Origin: an uncultured Candidatus Udaeobacter sp.
GTDB taxonomy: Bacteria > Verrucomicrobiota > Verrucomicrobiia > Chthoniobacterales > UBA10450
DNA: 8,889 bases
Direction: 5' to 3'
Assembly: GCA_955652245.1 (NCBI GenBank)
Contig: CATPAV010000106.1
Location: forward strand, 1 to 8,889
Shown: piece after piece, positions 5,958-8,889 of the stretch
Numbering within the stretch: the stretch's first letter is position 1
Layout: every line of letters starts with the position of its first letter
Notes under the pieces: generated by a model
What the model was told of the DNA's origin: nothing
Database searches by the model: none
The model's input: only the letters and a program-made list of their open reading frames with translations
Made by a program: the position numbers and the translations under genes

Positions 5958-7097
5958 GTGAAACTCCTCGATCGCTACGTCCTCCGCAATTTCTTGCAGG
6001 TTTATTTGTACTGCATCGCCGGCTTTATCTCGATCTGGCTCATTTTCGATATCAGCGACAACATTTCGACCTTTATCGACGAGCGCATCGGTCTTCTGGT
6101 TGCCGTCCGGTATTACGCCACGCAGGTCCCGCAAGTTTTCATTATTCTCCTGCCAGTGTCGCTCCTGCTCGCACTGCTCTTTACGCTGGGGCGAATGTCG
6201 CGCGCGAATGAAGTGGTGTCGATGCTAACAGCCGGCGTAAGTCTCCCCCGGGTCTTGGTGCCGTTGATCGGAATGGGGCTGCTTACAGTAACGGCGAGCA
6301 TGGCGTTAAACTATTCGCTCGCTCCGCACGCCGAGCTCGCGCGCAAGGCCCTCCTCTCCGAAGCCCGTGCGCGGCCAGCGGCGTTGATCGAAGGACAAAT
6401 TTTTCGCAACCGAACCGATGCCCGCACCTGGTTCGTGCAGAATTTTCGTCACGGCGGTAATTCGTTTAATAACATGCAGGTCCTCCAGCAGGATGCGAAT
6501 GACAATATCGTGACCAATTACCTGGCGACCCGCGCCTTTTATCGTCCAGACACGAAAGCGTGGGAGCTCGAGAACGCAAAAGTGGTTCATTACGATCACA
6601 CCGGAAATATCATCGACGAGCAGATTTATCCCTTGCTGCGGGTTGAGCATTGGAGCGAAACGCCTTTTCGGCTGGGAAGCGCAAATGTGCGCGCGGAATT
6701 TCTCAGTTTGCCAGAATTGAGCGAATATCTGCATTTCAACGCCGATTTCCCCGACACATTGCTCGCGCCATTCCGCACGCATTTTCAATATCGCCTCGCT
6801 CTACCGTGGACCTGCCTGGTGGTTGTTTGCATCGCGGCTCCCCTTGGGATCGGCTACTCACGCCGTGGCGTCTTATCCAGCGTCGCGGCGGCGGTTATCC
6901 TCGTTTTCTCAATGAATTTTCTCACGCACCTTTTTCTTGCCCTCGGCGAAGGGGACCGCATCTCTGCGTGGACAGCGGCATGGACGCCGAATCTTCTCTT
7001 CGCCGCGATCGGCGTGTACTTGCTTTATCTGCGCGCTTCCAACCGCGAAGCGCCCGGCTTTCATCTTTTCACCGCGCGCCGTATAGTTGCGCGATGA
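5958..7097 (+). CDS. LptF/LptG-family permease of the lipopolysaccharide export system (LptG-like)
   Basis: Inner-membrane half of the LptB2FG ABC transporter, which extracts lipopolysaccharide from the inner membrane and passes it to the periplasmic Lpt bridge. The protein has 379 residues, the usual length. The GTG start at 5958 gives MKLLDRYVLRNFLQVYL, the conserved family N-terminus. Predicted membrane segments are near 13-31, 57-78, 97-119, 280-300, 305-329 and 343-358. Between the third and fourth lies the periplasmic beta-jellyroll domain (about 120-275), the six-helix layout of YjgP/YjgQ. The N-terminus and the WTPNLLFAAIGVYLL end are closer to LptG than LptF, but one copy alone does not settle this, so no symbol is given. 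It implies a Gram-negative envelope. It is divergent from dinG across 24 bp, has no Shine-Dalgarno, and its stop overlaps the next start as ATGA. Confidence 0.93.
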   Translation: MKLLDRYVLRNFLQVYLYCIAGFISIWLIFDISDNISTFIDERIGLLVAVRYYATQVPQVFIILLPVSLLLALLFTLGRMSRANEVVSMLTAGVSLPRVLVPLIGMGLLTVTASMALNYSLAPHAELARKALLSEARARPAALIEGQIFRNRTDARTWFVQNFRHGGNSFNNMQVLQQDANDNIVTNYLATRAFYRPDTKAWELENAKVVHYDHTGNIIDEQIYPLLRVEHWSETPFRLGSANVRAEFLSLPELSEYLHFNADFPDTLLAPFRTHFQYRLALPWTCLVVVCIAAPLGIGYSRRGVLSSVAAAVILVFSMNFLTHLFLALGEGDRISAWTAAWTPNLLFAAIGVYLLYLRASNREAPGFHLFTARRIVAR

Positions 7098-7603
7098 ACC
7101 CGCTTCCAAACGAATGGGCGATCAAGCATCGCGCCGAAGCCTGTGCCGTCACGCAACGGCCTTTCGCGCCGGGTGAATCTTTCTATACGCTGCTTTTCCG
7201 CGACGCAGACGGTTATCGCCGCGAAGACTTGTGCGAAGAAGCATGGCTCGGCCGAAACGAGAACATTCAGCCATTTTCATTCTGGAAATCGCGCTATGAA
7301 CCCATGCCGCCGCGATCGCCCGAGCCTCTGGCCAAGGAAAATGCCGAGCAGCTTTTCCGCCGTTCGATTTCATCAGAAAAGCCGCCGGCGAATGCGTGCT
7401 ACGTGCTTGCCGCGATGCTCGAGCGCAAGCGTGTCCTCAAACAAATTAAGACCGAAGAAGCGGCGACTGGGCGCGTTTTGATTTACGAACACGGAGCGAC
7501 CGGCGACGTCTTCATCGTGCTCGATCCGCAATTGCGGTTGGACGAATTAGAAAACGTGCAGAACGAAGTCGCAAACCTGCTCCAAACCGCCGCGCATCAT
7601 TGA
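7094..7603 (+). CDS. Conserved-looking protein of unknown function, coupled to the permease gene
   Basis: A soluble protein of 169 residues with no signal peptide or membrane segment. I chose ATG 7094 because it overlaps the permease stop as ATGA, a usual coupling arrangement; the same frame is open farther upstream, but only inside the permease gene. The N-terminal part has C17 in EACAVTQRPFAPGESFYT and C47 in RREDLCEEAW, with the ...PFSFWKSRYEP segment next. The layout recalls small uncharacterised proteins I associate with Planctomycetes and Verrucomicrobia, in which the two cysteines might bind metal; this is recollection, not a search. The middle (about 106-122, CYVLAAMLERKRVLKQI) looks helical. 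The end is a strand-rich segment (RVLIYEHGATGDVFIVLDP) followed by an acidic helix. No enzyme motif was recognised. The next gene starts 9 nt later, so it probably belongs to the same operon. Confidence 0.8.
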   Translation: MNPLPNEWAIKHRAEACAVTQRPFAPGESFYTLLFRDADGYRREDLCEEAWLGRNENIQPFSFWKSRYEPMPPRSPEPLAKENAEQLFRRSISSEKPPANACYVLAAMLERKRVLKQIKTEEAATGRVLIYEHGATGDVFIVLDPQLRLDELENVQNEVANLLQTAAHH

Positions 7604-7607
7604 AGGA
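7602..7607 (+). promoter_or_regulatory. Ribosome binding site of the tRNA-dihydrouridine synthase gene
   Basis: GAAGGA overlaps the stop codon of the preceding gene and lies 5 nt before ATG 7613, fixing that start. It is the only clear Shine-Dalgarno sequence in the window; the other genes lack one. Confidence 0.7.
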
Positions 7608-7612
7608 TCGAT

Positions 7613-8638
7613 ATGTTGTCCAAGCTATCCTGGTTCTCCAATCGCTTTCCTCTTTACCTGGCGCCGATGGCCGGCGTATCCGACAAAATTTTTCGGCAAT
7701 TGTGCAAGGAACACGGCACAGATATTCTGACCACTGAATTCGTTTCCGCCGAAGGGGTTTTCCGACGGAATGAGCGGACGCGCGAATACCTCGATTTTGA
7801 TGAAATTGAACGGCCAATCGGTGTACAACTTTTCGGCGCCGATCCCGAGCACATGGCCGAAGCCGCGCGCCAGGTGATTGATTGGGTGGCTCCGGATTTT
7901 ATCGATCTGAATTTCGGTTGTCCGGTCAACAAAGTGGTCGCGAAAAATGGTGGCTCCGCGCTGCTGAAAGATTGCCCCGGATTGGCCCGCGTCGCGGCTG
8001 CGGTGGTTCGCGCTGTGGCACCGATGCCGGTCACCGCGAAAATCCGCATCGGTTGGGATGCAGGTTCCATTAACGCGCCGCGCGTTGCGCGCATCCTGCT
8101 CGATGCAGGAATCACCGCGATTACGGTGCACGGTCGCACCCGCGCGCAAGGCTACGCCGGAGTGGCCGATTGGGACACGATTGCCGAGGTGGCAGCGGCC
8201 GTTCCAATCCCCGTCATCGGAAATGGCGATCTCGCCAGCGCCGCTGACGTTGCGAAACGACGCCACGAAACTCGAATCGCTGGTGCAATGATCGGCCGCG
8301 CGGCCATGAGCGCGCCGTGGATTTTCAGCCAGACGAAACATTACCTCGCAACCGGTGAGATTCCCGATGCACCTGAGTTACCGGAAAGATGGAACTTGAT
8401 CGTGCGGCATTGCCAGCTCGCTGTCAGACAACGGGGCGTGGAAGAATCAGCAATGCGATCGATGCGCGCCCGGCTGATGGCCTATTCGCGAGCGATGCCT
8501 GAGGCCAAGCGGCTGCGCGAAAAATTTTCGCACGTCTCCACCCTCGCCGAGGTTGAGACAATCGCGGAAGAAAATATCTTGTGTAGCGAAAACGAAACCA
8601 GCCAAGAACGCGAAATTCCTGTTCTCGTTTTCAGCTGA
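7613..8638 (+). CDS. dus: tRNA-dihydrouridine synthase (DusB-like)
   Basis: FMN-dependent enzyme that reduces uridines in the tRNA D-loop to dihydrouridine using NADPH. It has 341 residues, normal for the family. The N-terminal TIM barrel starts with LYLAPMAGVSDKIFRQL (FMN site). The catalytic cysteine is C103 in NFGCPVNKV, followed by NGGSALLKD. Flavin and phosphate contacts appear as K143 (VTAKIRIGWD), H173 and R175 (VHGRTRAQGY), GNGD at 203-206 and GAMIGRAA at 224-231. The C-terminal helical tRNA-binding domain (about 255-325) includes MRARLMAYSRAMPEAKRLREKF. GRAAMSAPWIF and the ...HYLATGE segment resemble DusB more than DusA or DusC. In many bacteria dus genes sit beside fis or nifR3-type genes; here the neighbours are an unknown protein and an iron-sulfur carrier. 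A good Shine-Dalgarno supports the start. Confidence 0.96.
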   Translation: MLSKLSWFSNRFPLYLAPMAGVSDKIFRQLCKEHGTDILTTEFVSAEGVFRRNERTREYLDFDEIERPIGVQLFGADPEHMAEAARQVIDWVAPDFIDLNFGCPVNKVVAKNGGSALLKDCPGLARVAAAVVRAVAPMPVTAKIRIGWDAGSINAPRVARILLDAGITAITVHGRTRAQGYAGVADWDTIAEVAAAVPIPVIGNGDLASAADVAKRRHETRIAGAMIGRAAMSAPWIFSQTKHYLATGEIPDAPELPERWNLIVRHCQLAVRQRGVEESAMRSMRARLMAYSRAMPEAKRLREKFSHVSTLAEVETIAEENILCSENETSQEREIPVLVFS

Positions 8639-8647
8639 TTCATTTCA

Positions 8648-8889
8648 ATGACGACCGAATCCTCAGAAATCAATTACAAGATCGGCAACGAACGGCTGGT
8701 CAAGGTGACCGAAGCCGCGTCGCGCAAACTAGCGTCGCTCCTTGAGGAAAAAGGGAAACCAAACGGCGCGCTGCGCCTTGCGGTGATCGGCGGCGGTTGC
8801 TCCGGCCTTCAATACACGATGGATCTGGTGGATGGCCCTGCTGAGCGTGATATTCTCGTTCCAACCTCCAATGTCCGCCTGGTTGTCGA
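8648..8889 (+). CDS. A-type iron-sulfur cluster carrier (IscA/ErpA/SufA, HesB family), 3' end missing
   Basis: Small scaffold/carrier protein that delivers iron-sulfur clusters to apo-proteins. Eighty codons are visible before the right edge; the family usually has 105-130. VTEAASRKLASLLEEKG (about 20-36) is the family's N-terminal helix, and LRLAVIGGGCSGLQYTMDL carries the first conserved cysteine, C51. The paired CxC cluster ligands near the C-terminus lie beyond the window, so they cannot be checked. It starts 9 nt after the dus stop with no Shine-Dalgarno and probably shares its transcript. Whether it acts like IscA, ErpA or SufA cannot be told; no isc or suf partner is in view. The DinG-type helicase nearby is an iron-sulfur protein, but adjacency across divergent operons is no evidence of a link. 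Confidence 0.92.
   Translation, partial: MTTESSEINYKIGNERLVKVTEAASRKLASLLEEKGKPNGALRLAVIGGGCSGLQYTMDLVDGPAERDILVPTSNVRLVV

Noticed and set aside
5934..6010. A LexA box in front of dinG.
   Set aside because: I read this region on both strands for TGTTC-N4-GAACA and close variants and found none.
6650..7093. Upstream extension of the 7094-7603 frame back to 6650, giving a 317-residue protein.
   Set aside because: The extension overlaps the well-supported permease gene in another frame and reads as low-complexity Arg/Ser/Pro-rich sequence; the ATGA overlap at 7094 is the natural start.
8588..8632. Inverted repeat GAAAACGA / TCGTTTTC at the 3' end of dus as a terminator.
   Set aside because: Loop of about 29 nt, no U-run after it, lies inside the coding region and is followed 9 nt after the stop by another gene start; probably chance.

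Overview
The window looks like chromosomal DNA from a Verrucomicrobiota bacterium, most likely a soil lineage of the Chthoniobacterales/Spartobacteria type. This rests on gene content, a perfect 14-bp match to the LexA operator described for that phylum (TGTTC-N4-GAACA), and two-hairpin palindromic repeats of a kind I associate with these genomes. The exact taxon is an inference. No rRNA, tRNA, CRISPR array, transposase or phage gene was seen.

The left two thirds (1-5933) is a minus-strand DNA-damage block. In transcription order it holds dinG (XPD-like Fe-S helicase), then a LexA operator overlapping a candidate promoter, then an imuB-type gene, then dnaE2 (error-prone polymerase III alpha subunit, running off the left edge). 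ImuB and DnaE2 normally act together, with ImuA, in SOS-induced translesion synthesis. Two things are odd here. The ImuB lacks the whole N-terminal palm/fingers half of the Y-family fold but keeps the thumb, little finger, clamp-binding motif and C-terminal tail. The dnaE2 reading frame also carries a 60-bp palindromic element inserted without a frameshift, and a decayed relative of that element fills the imuB-dnaE2 junction. No imuA is present in the window.

The right third (5958-8889) is read on the plus strand, divergently from dinG across a 24-bp gap. It holds an LptF/LptG-family lipopolysaccharide-export permease, a small conserved-looking protein of unknown function coupled to it by an ATGA overlap, a tRNA-dihydrouridine synthase with the only good Shine-Dalgarno sequence in the window, and the start of an A-type iron-sulfur carrier (IscA/ErpA/SufA family) cut by the right edge. 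Spacing (overlap, 9 nt, 9 nt) suggests one operon of housekeeping genes with no obvious shared pathway.

Coding density is very high. The only gaps are 77 nt (imuB-dnaE2), 56 nt (dinG-imuB), 24 nt (dinG-lptG) and 9 nt twice, so no gene-free stretch exceeds 300 bases.
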